Shown here: piece by piece, positions 46,165 through 58,723 of the stretch | Layout of the letters: the number at the start of each line of letters is the position of its first letter | Numbering within the stretch: the stretch's first letter is position 1 | Assembly: GCA_035578155.1 (NCBI GenBank) | Contig: JAPWDM010000005.1 | Location: 55,166,954 to 55,230,953 of the forward strand | Direction of reading: 5' to 3' | Length of the DNA: 64,000 nt | Source of the DNA: Brachynemurus nebulosus | Lineage: Eukaryota; Arthropoda; Insecta; Neuroptera; Myrmeleontidae | Notes under the pieces: model-generated | The model's database searches: none | What the model saw: the letters and a program-made list of their open reading frames with translations, nothing else | What the model was told of the DNA's origin: nothing | Translations under genes and position numbers: made by a program

Positions 46165-46257
46165 AGTGACTCAAAACGGCCAAAAGACTGTTGGAGCGAC
46201 ACAACTAAAAAAAAAGACCATAAAGATAATAGCCAAGCAGCGGAAACATCAGTTTAA
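46165..46257 (+). CDS. Candidate terminal coding exon ending in a PDZ-ligand-like ETSV
   Basis: A T-rich acceptor (AG at 46163-46164) is followed by 30 codons and TAA: starts SDSKRPKDCW, then a Lys/Asp-rich stretch, ends NSQAAETSV. ETSV is a class I PDZ-binding C-terminus (S/T-x-V), as on ion channels, pumps and adhesion receptors. The exon lies in non-repetitive sequence between TEs, and the same acceptor read one base out gives a longer but AT-driven frame, less convincing. It could be the last exon of the gene whose exon is at 24053 (alternative 3' end) or of another gene; the phases differ (2 versus 0), so a shared donor is not supported. Gene unknown. Confidence 0.4.
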   Translation, partial: SDSKRPKDCWSDTTKKKDHKDNSQAAETSV

Positions 46258-46738
46258 AAAAGAGCAAATATTTATATTACTTAACATTTGTAAATTTAAA
46301 AAGTCAATTATGCATCTTCCACTAAAAGCTATCTTTTAATTATTTTATTATTTTTGTTTTCATACGTACTAGACAAAATATTAATTAAAGCGCACAAAAA
46401 TGTTCATCTGAAATCTAAATTAATTTTTATTTGCAATATTATAAATCAAAACGAAACACACTTAAAAGTTTTTTTATAAGTATTATTAAATGAAAAATAA
46501 TCTACATTTTAATTGATTTTTTGTAACACTTTTAAAAAAATGTTTAGATGAGAATACCAAAAATACCAAAGATATTAAACTTTATCAAAGTGTCAATTTA
46601 GCTTTCAATATTAACTAAATGAAGTATTTCCCAAATAGTTTAAAATCCGTCCGGATAATTAAATTTAAATATCTTACTAAAATTTAATAAAACCTTATAT
46701 AGGTACCCACTAGACTAGTATTTCATTTTACTTTTTTA
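46258..46738. other. AT-rich sequence, possible 3' UTR of the 46165 exon
   Basis: No repeats or ORFs recognised. Confidence 0.3.
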
Positions 46739-46746
46739 TAGTATTA

Positions 46747-47642
46747 ATGATGTACAAGATACTCCTTAAAAAGTATCTGAAATACAAAATACAAGATACT
46801 TTTAAAAATGGTATTTAAGATACTGGATACAAGATACTTGTGGAAATGGTATTTGAAATACTAGATACAAAATACGTATTTTCTAAATACTTTTTAAGAT
46901 AAAATACTTTTAAAAAAAAAAAAAAAAGTTTTTATTAATTTTGAGATTTACTTAGTTTATTTCATTACACATTAATTGGGTATTTATTATTTTTTTTTAC
47001 CTAATATTTAAAAAGTTATCTCAAATTAATAATAAATTTTTAAACTTAAAATTAGAACCAGTAACACGTCAACAATTTCCAAGCGTATATGTGACGTCAT
47101 AATGTTTACTTAACTGAAAACATTAATATATTTTTATTTTGAATTATTCATGTTATGCAATTATTGCTTGTTATAAACATTTTTATATTAAATATCTTAA
47201 TGACGTCACAAACATCGCAATCTTTTGTAGTGCTGTTTATAACCAAATGATATTTTTTAAAATTTAATTTAATAAGTTTTGCTTAATTTATTACTATTTA
47301 AACGCCAGCAATAATAATAGGGCGCAGGCGCGGCGAGAGTGGCGACGCGACGGCGGCAGACAAAAACAAATAGATCCTACAGACTTTTAATAGATTGAAA
47401 AATTAAAATTTTAAGGGCTCAGTTTTAATTTAACCTTATGATGGGATTAACTGGTAAAAATGGGTAAAAGTATTTTAGCAAACTTAAGTATTTACAAAAT
47501 ACTAAGATACCAAAAAAAAGTATCTAAATACAAGATACAAAATACATTTTTAAAAAAGTATTTCAGATACAAGATGAAAATACGTATTTTGTATCTTGTA
47601 TCCGTATTTCAAATACTTGTATCTTAAATAAGTCACATCTCT
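46747..47642. mobile_element. hAT-like non-autonomous element, about 0.9 kb
   Basis: Flanked by near-identical octamers TAGTATTA/GAGTATTA (46739-46746, 47643-47650). Both ends are inverted and full of 'aaatac/gtattt' and 'caagatact' motifs. The inner part has two TGACGTCA-like sites and a G/C-rich patch (47325-47365, 'ggcgcaggcgcggcgagag'). Superfamily is inferred from the 8-bp TSD and the GATGT-like ends. Confidence 0.6.
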
Positions 47643-47650
47643 GAGTATTA

Positions 47651-48143
47651 TAATATAATATAGTATAGTAATCATAATCTGCTAAACACATTTCATACGT
47701 GGCAAATATTTCGTCAAAACTGTTTGATTAATACTATTGTAATAGAAATACGTTTACCTTGTTTACTAAAATGTTTTGTTAAATATGTCACTAGATTATT
47801 GTTCACGAAATTTTTACACTTTAAAGCGGATATCTGAGCGAAATAAATAAATAGGTAAATATTAAATATTGAGATCTTATTTATAAGTTATTTAATATAA
47901 AATATATAAAGACAAAATAATAGAGTAGGAATTTAACTCTAATTTTTAACAAAAAGCGACCACAAGCGTTCTAGTGGCTGATTTTTCTTTTAATCGATTC
48001 AAAATTTAAAAAGGAATAAAAAATTTCAGTACTATTTTTTTTTTTATCAAATGCCGGCGTCACTGTGAAAAGTTGAAATTAATGAAAATAATAGATAAGA
48101 TACATGTATAAATTTTGTATTAGTAGTATTCTATAAGCACAAT

Positions 48144-48145
<2 letters not shown>
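47651..48145. other. AT-rich stretch, nothing recognised
   Basis: No coding or repeat signal seen. 'gcgaccacaagcgttctagt' near 47957 is similar to the inverted 'cactagaaccctcgtggtc' near 49025. Confidence 0.35.

Positions 48146-48204
<59 letters not shown>
48146..48204. repeat. (TA)n microsatellite
   Basis: TA tract of about 59 bp. Confidence 0.95.
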
Positions 48205-48207
<3 letters not shown>

Positions 48208-48349
48208 TGATAATTTTTTTTTAGAGAGAGGAAAAACCAAGGGACCAAACTAGAATGTCTATCAAAGTGTTCCACTTGTAGCCAGTGGGTGACGTAAAAT
48301 CTCCCCACTATGTTGTGTAGGTACACACTGTTTGCAATGGTGTTGGTTT

Positions 48350-48397
48350 GGTGTTTTGTAGTAGTGTGCGTATTCACACATACTACTACAAAACACC
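48350..48397. repeat. Strong hairpin in a small ORF
   Basis: GGTGTTTTGTAGTAGT (48350-48365) is perfectly complementary to 48382-48397 with a 16-nt loop. It overlaps an unrecognised plus ORF (48310-48609) whose later part, from Met 48436, has a CTVC motif and ends KTIDKYIKERID. Confidence 0.6.
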
Positions 48398-48609
48398 TAT
48401 TATGGGACAGACCAACCTGTCCAATTCAAGTAACAATGTCTAACAATGTATTTCAATGCACTGTGTGTTCGGCGACGGACACCGATAGACTACATGTCTT
48501 AAGCCGTGTCGGGCACACTCTGAACTCACCACTAGTTACAATTTTCTGCACTTACGCTGACGACTTGGGAAAAACTATTGACAAATACATTAAGGAGAGA
48601 ATCGACTAG

Positions 48610-49492
<883 letters not shown>

Positions 49493-49512
49493 AATAATAT
49501 TTGTATAATTTT

Positions 49513-52091
49513 GTAAACATGCTTAGGTCGTAAACGTGTTTCCCAGATCTCTTTTTTAAAAACAGAAAATTTATCTTACAAACATGAGATGGTAAGAGCC
49601 GGATTAAAAACATTTTTGAAGGGCCTTTTTCTAGAATCAAATTTATTCTGTTCTATTAAAAAACACTTTTGGTTCAAATTTGTTGGCAAATATTAATTAT
49701 ATAAGTGAGACCTACCCACTGTTTTCTTACGGAGACTTATTTCCGGTCCAACCCATATATGTATAGGCTAGAACGTAAATAAGTCTCTGTAAGAAAACAG
49801 TGCGTAGGTCTCACTTATGTAATTAATATTTGCCAACAAATTTGAACCAAAAGTGTTTTTTAACAGAACAGAATAAATTTGATACTAAAGAAAAGCCCTT
49901 CAAAAATTTTTTTAATCCGGCTCTGACCATCTCATATTTGTAAGGTAAAGAGTCTGGAACCATTACCATAGGTGAATTTGCCCAAGAAATGAAATTCAAC
50001 GATATGTATGCGATTGTGTAGCTTAGTGAAAGAGTTAACCATACGTATGGATTTTTCCTCAATATCTTTACATTTTGCGGAGTTATAATACCAAATACTA
50101 AAAAATAGTGATCTTATTCAAACTTTTTTTTCTCGTAAACTATTACAGATAAAACGATGAAACAAAATCCATATTGTTTGCTATGTCCAGTACTTTAATA
50201 TATATTTTTTTCATTTAAAATGGACATTAAGTAAAATTTATAAAATTTGAAAAAAAAATTCATTAAATTTTTTTAGCTACTTGTACAAGAGTGACCACTT
50301 TCTTATTACTACCAAAAGAAAGCTCGCAAGCACTTCCCTCATCTCCCTGAATTTTATTTTTGTCAAAAGGATGGAACATATTAAAAAAAATAAGAACATA
50401 TATATTTGGTGATGTTCATGGTATGTGTATGTGCAGGTACAGGTCAACAAATCTGACTTTACCTCTTCAAGGTCATTAAAAATGCATTCTTAAAGAAGTG
50501 AGATAGTACTTAATATAAAGAAAAAATGACCTTGAAGCGGCAAAGTCAGATTTGTTGAACTGTACCTACTTGTTTTTGAATTATGTTTTTAAGAAATATT
50601 TTGAATGAATAAATGAATCATTGAATGTTTTTTTTTTATTACATGAGAATCTGATGCCTGCTCTACACTCTCGATCGAAGTTCCTCGATGAAGTAAGCGC
50701 TAAAGTTGGCTGAAGTCGGAATACTATTATAACACCAGCCAGGAAGAACCATGAAATGACCTTTTACACTCTCGTACTCGGTCCACTTTGCGAGAATTGA
50801 GAGTAGGCGTAAGGAATCTAATATGTTTTATCTTCAAAATGTAGCCTTTTTTCATATCGGAGTTCTAAAAAACAATTAGCTACGAAAAAAGAACTAACTT
50901 CTCTCATTGTTTTTAACGTATTACTCAGTTCTACAATTATTTCGCAAGTAAATCCAACTAACATTTTTACTTACCCGTTAGGTAAACTAAAACTGTTTAC
51001 TTGATCAATTAGTGATGTATATAACTTCATCAGTGAATTTAAAATTGTAGACTTGAGAAGCATGTTAAAAGCAATGAAAAAAATTAGTTCTTGATTCGTA
51101 GCTGATTATTTTTTAAAACTCCTATGTGGAATGAGTCTACATTTTGAACATAAAACATATTAGATTCCTTACGCATACTCTCAATTCTCGCAAAGTGGAC
51201 CGAGTACGAGAGTGTAAAAGGTCATTTCATGGTTCTTCCTGGCTGGTGTTATAACGGTATTCCGACTTCAGCCAACTTTAGCGCTTACTTCATCGAGGAA
51301 CTTCGATCGAGAGTGTAGAGCAGGCATCAGATTCTCATGTAATAAAAAAAAAAAAACATTCAATGATTCATTTATTCATTCAAAATATTTCTTAAAAATA
51401 TAATTCAAAAACAAGTAGGTACAGTTCAACAAATCTGACTTTGCCGCTTCAAGGTCATTTTTTCTTTATATTAGGTACTATCTCACTTCTTTAAGAATGC
51501 ATTTTTAATGACCTTGAAGAGGTAAAGTCAGATTTGTTGACCTGTACCTGCACATACACATACCATGAACATCACCAAATATATATGTTCATATTTTTTT
51601 TCAATATGTTCCACCCTTTTGACAAAAATAAAATTCAGGGAGATGAGGGAAGTGCTTGCGAGCTTTCTTTTGGTAGTAATAAGAAAGTGGTCACTCTTGT
51701 ACAAGTAGCTAAAAAAATTTAATGAATTTTTTTTTCATATTTTATAAAGGGTATTTAATGTCCATTTTAAATGAAAAAAATATATAATAAAGTACTGGAC
51801 ATAGCAAACAATATGGATATTGTTTCATCGTTTTATCTGTAATAGTTTACGAGAAAAAAAAGTTTAAATAAGATCACTATTTTTTAGTATTTGGTATTAT
51901 AACTCCGCAAAATGTAAAGATATTGAGGAAAAATCCATACGTATAGTTAACTCTTTCACTAAGCTACACAATCGCATACATATCGTTGAATTTCATTTCT
52001 TGGGCAAATTCACCTATGGTAATGGTTACAGACCCTTTTCTGATTTTAAAAAGAAATCTGGGAAACACGTTTACGACCCAAGCATGTTTAC
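49513..52091. mobile_element. 2.6-kb foldback (palindromic) element with 8-bp TSD
   Basis: An exact 8-bp TSD ATAATTTT (49505-49512, 52092-52099) flanks GTAAACATGCTT..AAGCATGTTTAC ends. The two arms of about 1.05 kb are inverted copies meeting around a spacer of roughly 100 bp (about 50940-51045). The left arm is interrupted by a smaller TIR element (49570-49949). The only ORFs (e.g. 51534-51722, 49823-50062) are arm shadows. Non-autonomous; the superfamily cannot be named, since hAT, P and Merlin all give 8-bp TSDs. Confidence 0.85.
49570..49949. mobile_element. 380-bp TIR element nested in the foldback arm
   Basis: Ends TTTATCTTACAAACATGAGA and, inverted, TTTACCTTACAAATATGAGA. The arms run almost to the centre ('gagacctaccc..' and 'gtgcgtaggtctc'). 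It is absent from the equivalent place in the right arm (near 52035), which serves as an empty site. TSD uncertain. Confidence 0.7.
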
Positions 52092-52099
52092 ATAATTTT

Positions 52100-52320
52100 A
52101 TTGAATTGTAGTCAATAAAATTATTTTGTACCTTTGATATTAAGAAGGTATTTATGAATAATTTAGTCAGGGCCGTACTTAGAAAAATTTTGAAGCATTA
52201 TGTAGCCAGTTAATATGCGATTTTCTCAAAGTGTTAATTCCGAAAACTCTTGTGGTTTTAGTGTCTACAGGGTGCTATGAGCCACCCCTCAAAAGAATAA
52301 GAGTTATTTAAGTTCCACCC

Positions 52321-52393
<73 letters not shown>

Positions 52394-52550
52394 GTATATA
52401 TATGTATGTATATAAATTTTGGTGAACGTCATTTTCGACTTCCAAGGTCTTCAAAACAAATTATTTCTATCATAGTTCCGGGCTCAAGTCGCGTCAAGAT
52501 AATGGCTTAATTGTCAATTCGAAAATTCGCTAAAAGAAAAGAACTATTTA
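52100..52550 (+). repeat. Repeat with (TA)n core, second copy
   Basis: A TA tract at 52324-52391 is followed by 'aaattttggtgaacgtcat', 'catagttccgggctcaag' and 'cgaaaattcgctaaaa', the same order as at 19845-19975. Element B begins immediately after (52551). Confidence 0.65.
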
Positions 52551-53111
52551 AGTAGTTCTTTTTGGAGAGTTGAGGCGGCTCATCCGACTTTTTTGAGCGA
52601 CCTCGGGAGGAGGCAGCTCGATCGAGGCGGTTCTAGAAACCTCCGGCGGTGGGTGGCGTAATGTTTTGGTCTCAAACCCAACCAAACCCAAGGAAATTTT
52701 GCCTAACCTAACGGAACTCAACAGAACTTGATCTAACTTAACCTAACCTAACCTAACCGAACCTAAGAATTCAAAATTTCCCTAATTGGTGGTGCAGCCA
52801 CCTTCGAGCCCTGTAAATTCACTACTAGATGACTCTCGTAGTCTGGATAATAGCGATCCCTGTGTGTAAGTTTGAAAAATTGTCAACAGATGGCACCGAA
52901 AATTCTTTTTGATAGTTAAAAGATGGCGTTGCTAGTCTGAACCACCGCGAACTCTGTACCTCGATTCATAATTTTATCATATATTTATCTGAAAACAGGT
53001 TTAAACTCGTATAAATTGTCAGTTGACGTCATTAGAAGGTATACTGATATTAATAATGGAGATTTCTGTCTAATATGCAAAAAATGAATTTTATCATCTA
53101 GTTGTATATTT

Positions 53112-54697
53112 GGCATAACTCTAAAATATTGGGGCACTATATGGTTATCATAAAATTTTTGAAAATTGTCCCTTTTAACAGCAGGAAACTTTTTGAAAAA
53201 TGAGAAAAGGGTCTTTTATGACGGTTCTGTGTTTAACATTTATGTGGGTACTTAAACACATTCTGCTCGTATAGGTACCAGGTGTTACAAGTTATTCATT
53301 CACTAAAAAAATCAAATCTTTATATTCTTTGTGTTTAATCAATTTTTTAATTTTATGATTATAACTAAGTATTCTAAACTACCTATTTCAAGTAATTTAA
53401 AATAAGATGTGTGTATGTTTTAAGGAAAGATTTAGAGAAATATATAATAGTTGTTACAATATTAACAAATATGCTTACCTAGTTGTTATCTTTTATGATT
53501 GTAGTAGAATGTACTAGGTGTAACAAGTTATTTAGCCAGTCAAATAATTTGAATTGAAATTACAATATAACTTCATCACATAATTTAATTTTTTTTTAAA
53601 CTAAAATTAAAATTTATTCATATAAAAGTTATGCCGTCATTTAATACAATTATTTTAAGTTAGTATTTAAATTATTTTTAAGTAGCTACTGTTGCATATC
53701 ACAAAAGGATTGATAATATTTTATTACTGCTCTAAAAGTGGAAACTTCAACTTTTGTACTTACAAATGGTGTCCACGTAGCACAAGTTTCGCGTAGAATG
53801 GGTATTGTAAGTAGGGATGTTATGAATAACCATAACAGTAACCGAAACTACCGGATATCCGAAATAATTATACATTCGAAACCGAAACCGTGTCCGAAAA
53901 TAAAAGTTTCGGATTTGTTCCGGATAATAACAGACTAATGCCGTTGGAAAACTGAGTTTAAATCAAAGCAAGTTTTTGCTGCATATATTTCTCTCGATAG
54001 TTTTTGTTCCAGTGACGTTAATTCGTTCACATTTTGGGTAAAAGTTTTCCTCTTTTTTTCTAAAAAATATGTTCACTGAAAGCAATTATTTGTAATCGTA
54101 ACCGTATCCGAAACATTATTCGATGTTTTTACATATCCGTAACCGAAACCAAAACCGAAAAAAATGTTTTTAAATATCCGTATCCGTATCCGTATCCGAA
54201 ATTTCGTATCCATAACATCCCTAATTGTAATTTAATTGTTATTAACAGGTAATGGTAAATAGGAAATATTGCACAAAATAAAAAATATTTATATAAGTAG
54301 GTAATAGGGTTAAAATCTTCCCTACTTTCGTGACGCATTTTACATTATTTTGTCAAACTGTTTTATAAGACGTATTCAGGTCAATAATAAATTGGTTAAT
54401 ATTTTAATTAAATCAAGTACTTGAAATATTTAATTAAATAAAATACTTACAATACTTTACAATGCTTAGTTATAATCGTATCACTAAAAAATTGACTAAA
54501 CATAAAGACTAGAAATATTTTATTTTTTTAATGAATGAACAGCTTGTAACACCTGGTACATATACGAACATAATAATGATAATATATAAGTACACATGTC
54601 AATAAAACCATCATAAATGACCTTTTTTTTCGTTTTTAAAAGTTTTTCAAAGATTTTATGATAGCCATAAAGTGCCCCAATATTCTAGGATAAAGCC
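53112..54697. mobile_element. 1.6-kb TIR element nested in element B
   Basis: An exact 8-bp TSD GTATATTT (53104-53111, 54698-54705). The right arm of B (near 58790) is the uninterrupted site. The inverted ends GGCATAACTCTAAAATATTG and GGCTTTATCCTAGAATATTG continue, more diverged, for about 250 bp or more each side ('aggtgttacaag'). No transposase. hAT, Merlin or Mutator type cannot be distinguished. Confidence 0.85.
53812..54223. mobile_element. hAT MITE, 412 bp, nested third-level
   Basis: TIRs TAGGGATGTTATG...CATAACATCCCTA. The flanking octamers ATTGTAAG and ATTGTAAT match at 7 of 8 (53804-53811, 54224-54231). The interior is rich in 'ccgtatccgtatccg'/'aaccgaaacc' motifs. It sits inside the 1.6-kb TIR element inside element B. 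Confidence 0.85.
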
Positions 54698-54769
54698 GTA
54701 TATTTTTATCTGAAAACAGGTTTAAACTTGTATAAATTGTCAGCTGCCGTAATCAGGCTATTTTTCTAC

Positions 54770-54777
54770 TATAAAAG
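54770..54777 (+). promoter_or_regulatory. TATA box of the left-arm gene in element B
   Basis: TATAAAAG, with an Inr-like 'ttcagtta' about 20 nt downstream, about 118 bp before the start-codon position of the gene. Mirrored at 58716-58723. Confidence 0.5.
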
Positions 54778-54887
54778 ACCGTAGAATAACTTTCAGTTAC
54801 AATTTTGTTCGAAACTTTCGTAAAAACATTAAATCGTATTGTTGTAAATTTTCAATTGTTGTGTTAAAAACTAATTATTACCAACAA

Positions 54888-55282
54888 TTGAATCCTTTAC
54901 TGCTGGTGCTTCATCTGGAAACAGAGGCTTAATTCAAGAAATGGCGGGTAATTTTATGGACGAATTGAACCATCTTGGCGCTGTTAAACGATAGATTAAA
55001 ATTTCTGATATGGAAATTGGATAAATATATAAAATTATAAGCGCGAGACAATCGCCATCAAAATTTGATTCATCGAGAATGAACACAGTTTTGGAATTAA
55101 AAATTGGACACATTTCGTTACCGGCGAGGTTCGACAATTTAAATGAGCAGATGCTGGCGTGGCTTCAGAACAATCCACAACTGGGTATCATAAATAATGG
55201 GCCAATCGGACTAACTCATAAATTGCAATTCAAAACATTGGATCTTCTTGAAATCGCAATTCAAAACGTTGGATCTTCTTGA
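54888..55282 (+). pseudogene. Small gene in element B, left-arm copy (broken)
   Basis: An inverted duplicate of 58210-58605. The start-codon region is damaged (ATG lost, one base missing), a Trp codon has become TAG, and TAA replaces a codon at the same place as in the other copy. The C-terminal part is intact: VLELKIGHISLPARFDNLNE, MLAWLQNNPQLGIINNGPIG, THKLQFKTLDLLEIAIQNV. See the right-arm copy for the family. Confidence 0.6.
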
Positions 55283-55314
55283 AATTTGTAAATTTAAAAA
55301 ATTGCCATATTTTT

Positions 55315-55497
55315 GTAAGAAATCTTATTATTGTTTACATGTTAAGGCGTACATTTTGGGCGAAAGGAAGGATTAAGTACATTTTGGGCGAAAGAGAAGC
55401 TGACGATGAGAATACAGTCGTCGACGATGGTGATGAGGAAATTGCGGGCAAAGGTTATACTTACGACCCTATAGGAGGCGTTAAAATAAACTCTTAA
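55315..55497 (+). pseudogene. Acidic ORF end in element B
   Basis: The frame continuing from 55279 ends EREADDENTVVDDGDEEIAGKG, YTYDPIGGVKINS. Two imperfect repeats of 'tacattttgggcgaaag' lie at its start. It looks like the C-terminal tail of a lost gene; it precedes the block shared with A (5379-5960). Confidence 0.3.
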
Positions 55498-58146
55498 CAT
55501 TTTATAAGTTGTTGAAAATCATGGCAAACTAAAACAATAGTGTAACTTTTCCAACAGCTGTATACCAAAGTTAATTATTTAATAAAATTATTTTAAAATT
55601 ATGTGAATGTTATTAGTTCTTAAATACCAGAGTCCTTAAACAATTTTAGTAATTCGTTAAAAAAAATCACCGAAATGTTTATTCTTACAATGAACCATGT
55701 AATGTGTATTTTTTGAACTATTCAAAATGGTGTTATTTAAATGTGTTTAGGAAATTCTTACATTTTGGGGTACACACTGCGATGAATATTGTTAGCTAGC
55801 ATTGTTGTCTAATAGTGGATATATTGGTTAAAACACACAAAATGTGTTTAAGAAATTCTAACATGAAAATGACGAATGGAGAGGGGTTTTATTACATACA
55901 TTCAATATTTTTATTAAAATATTACATATATATTTAGTGTGCCGCTTTCATTCATTTTTAAAAATTGCCCAATATAAGTAATGTTCTTAGTGTCCCTGAA
56001 TATAGGCAATTAAACTGCATTGTCCTATTGACATTCTAGTACAATAGAACATATGTGTAAACTATGTAATTCTTACCAATAAGTATTTACCCGAATTATT
56101 AATGATTTCTTAATTTAAAGTATCGTCGAACAATAATAATCTAAAACTGCTGAGCAGGAAAGGGTTAATTAATTGAATACTATTAATTTAAACTATACTT
56201 AATTTCGAAAAAATATTCCTATGGTTTTAGTGTTTACAGGGGGGAGGGGGCTTTGAGTAGCTCTTAAAAAAAGATGAGAGTTATTTACTTTTCACACTGT
56301 ATACGTATTTATTCTTAAAGTATTAACTTACATAAGAGAATGTTTGGTTTTTTTTGCATTAACGCATTATTTTCAATTCGCTGCATAGAAATATTTACAT
56401 AATAATAATATGTTTTTTGTAAGAAGAATAGTTTTTGATTTTGATTTATATTAACTTTCAAAATTTTATGTATGCTAGTGGAAATTAAATTATTTTCTTT
56501 TTTTAGGATTGATAAAATTTTAATATGGCTCTTTTAATTTCCGAGTACACTGACAAAAAAAAATCCATCTAGTTTAAAGTACAAAGAAAGCATTTGTCGT
56601 TTTTTAATAGTTAAACATAGAATAAAATTTATAATAATATACAGTACATATTAAAGTGTAACAATATGCGAAAACGTTTATTCAGCATTGATAACAGATT
56701 TCGTATTTAAGATAAATTTGAATGTTATTACAGTTTGTTTGAATGTTATTTTGTATGTATATTCAACTAATTTTTTAATAAATCAAAAACAGATACATTG
56801 TTTAGATAAATATAAAATATTAAAAGGAAATTTTCTTAAAATATAGAGATCATTGTACAATTAATTAAGACTAAGAAATATCTATAACGAGAAATTAATG
56901 TTTCAAAACTACTTTAAGATAATCAAATTAATGTTTCAAAAAACTACTTTCATTACATATTTACATATTAAGTTTTAAGAATAAGATTTTTAAAAATTTA
57001 TTCATATCGTAAAAAATATGATTTTTAACGACGTAGAGACTTTTACTTTTAACAGAGTACTGTATAGATCGTACATTTCACAAATTTATCGAAGTATGTA
57101 TCTCTATTCCTTTATTAAAATTTTAGCATGTATATTTTTCGATTTTTTATTAAAAAATGTTTTAAACTGCTTGAATGCTTTTATTTAGAAGTAGAAGGAT
57201 TAACGCAACATTAATTTTTTTTTTATTTCTGTAAAAATGTTTCTTAAAATAACTTTCTAGAAAACGAGAATTTTCATTTTCATATCAGTTTGATTGCTCA
57301 GTTTATAAAACTATGCTAGTTTCATCGATGGCCAAACACGCCAAACGCTAATGAGAAGGTTCTTATATTTATCACGTGATATCGCGTGATTGATCATATA
57401 CTAAAGTAGTCATATCATGCGATACCATGTGATCGGTAACGAAAGCGTTAAAACTACCGATTTTTTTTTTTACTTTTGTACAATATAAATGTGTCTAATT
57501 TAAATTTCTTAACAGTCATTAACGTTATAAGACGTCGAATAAAATCTTACTAAATCATATATCATATCCAACAAACAAATAATGTGTTTTTAAAACAGAT
57601 TGCTAATATTACCTTTAAAAATTATTAATAATTTTTTTTATTAAGAAAACATAGACATTCTTATAAGTAACAGTGATTTTAGCTCAGTACATAATATAAT
57701 TGTAATATTAAATTTCATCAGAGAATATGTAGCATTGAATATTATCATATACAAATTAAAAATAAAAATTATACAGAGTGGTACAATTTTGTAAAATTAT
57801 GAGAATATGATGTATGGTGTGCCGTAATTATAAATGAAAATTTTTTTATAAAATTTGATATTAATTTCAAACTTATTACTTTTTGCTAGCAAAAATCGGC
57901 ATATGAATAATTACTAACATTTTTACTCATAGTCATATATTTAAATTACACAATGCTAATAATATCAAATAGTTATACATCAATTTATATGAATTTTTAT
58001 ATTCGAATCAAGTTTAGGGTATGATATTAAAAAATTAGTTTGATTTATTTTTTAGAGATAGATGTAAATAAAAAGATCGATTTTTCTTTTTAAAATTTTT
58101 TTTTTATTAAGTATAGTTTAAAAAAAATAGGTAGAATAATCACTTT
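55498..58146. other. AT-rich spacer of element B
   Basis: Blocks at 55498-55975 and about 57135-57585 match element A; the latter contains the palindromic pair at 57371-57390 and 57415-57434. The rest has no ORF or recognisable signal. Confidence 0.6.
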
Positions 58147-58209
58147 TTAACATGTAAACAATAATAAGATTTCTTACAAAAATATGGCAATTTTTTAAAT
58201 TTACAAATT

Positions 58210-58605
58210 TCAAGAAGATTCAACGTTTTGAATTGCGATTTCAAGAAAATCCAATGTTTTGTATTGCAACTTATGAGTTAGTCCGATTGGCCCATTATTT
58301 ATGATACCCAGTTGTGGATTGTTCTGAAGCCACGCCAGCATCTGCTCATTTAAATTGTCGAACCTCGCCGGTAACGAAATGTGTCCAATTTCTAATTCCA
58401 AAACTGTCTTCATTCTCGATGAATCAAATTTTGATGGCGATTGTCTCGCGCTTATAATTTTATATATTTATCCAATTTCCATATCAGAAACTTTAATCCA
58501 TCGTTTAACAGCGCCAAGATGGTTCAATTCGTCCATAAAATTACCCGCCATTTTTTGAATTAAGTCTCTGTTTCCAGATGAAGCACCAGCAGTAATGGAT
58601 TCCAT
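58210..58605 (-). pseudogene. Small gene in element B, right-arm copy (better preserved)
   Basis: The minus-strand ATG at 58605 follows a TATA box at 58723-58716. It encodes about 131 residues with one in-frame TAA (58470-58468). Order: NRDLIQKMAGNFMDEL, AVKRWIKVSDMEIG, stop, IYKIISARQSPSKF, VLELEIGHISLPARFDNLNE, NNPQLGIINNGPIGLTHKLQ. The arrangement W-I-x-V-S-D-x-E-I-G, Y-x-I-x-x-A-R, I-x-L-P-x-R-F, N-N-G, resembles from memory small insect mobile/viral proteins suspected of an OB-fold, nucleic-acid-binding role. That assignment is inference. Both arms carry the gene because it lies wholly inside the TIR. Confidence 0.55.
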
Positions 58606-58715
58606 TGTTGGTAATAATTAGTTTTTAACACAACAATTGGAAACTTACAACAATAAGATTTAATGTTTTTACGAAAGTTTCGAACAAAATTGTAATTGAA
58701 AAGTTATACTACGGT

Positions 58716-58723
58716 CTTTTATA
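58716..58723 (-). promoter_or_regulatory. TATA box of the right-arm gene in element B
   Basis: CTTTTATA on the plus strand reads TATAAAAG on the minus strand, about 110 bp upstream of the ATG at 58605. Confidence 0.5.

Larger units (their letters stand above)
52551..55345 (+). repeat. Left inverted arm of element B
   Basis: Contains the end block, a CCTAA array (52680-52765), the 'agatggc' block, the nested TIR element at 53112-54697, a TATA box and the first copy of the small gene. Similarity to the right arm stops after 'tttacatgttaa'. Confidence 0.8.

Noticed and set aside
51534..51722. ORF in the right arm of the 2.6-kb palindrome
   Set aside because: It lies in a non-coding foldback arm and its mirror copy is not open in the same way.
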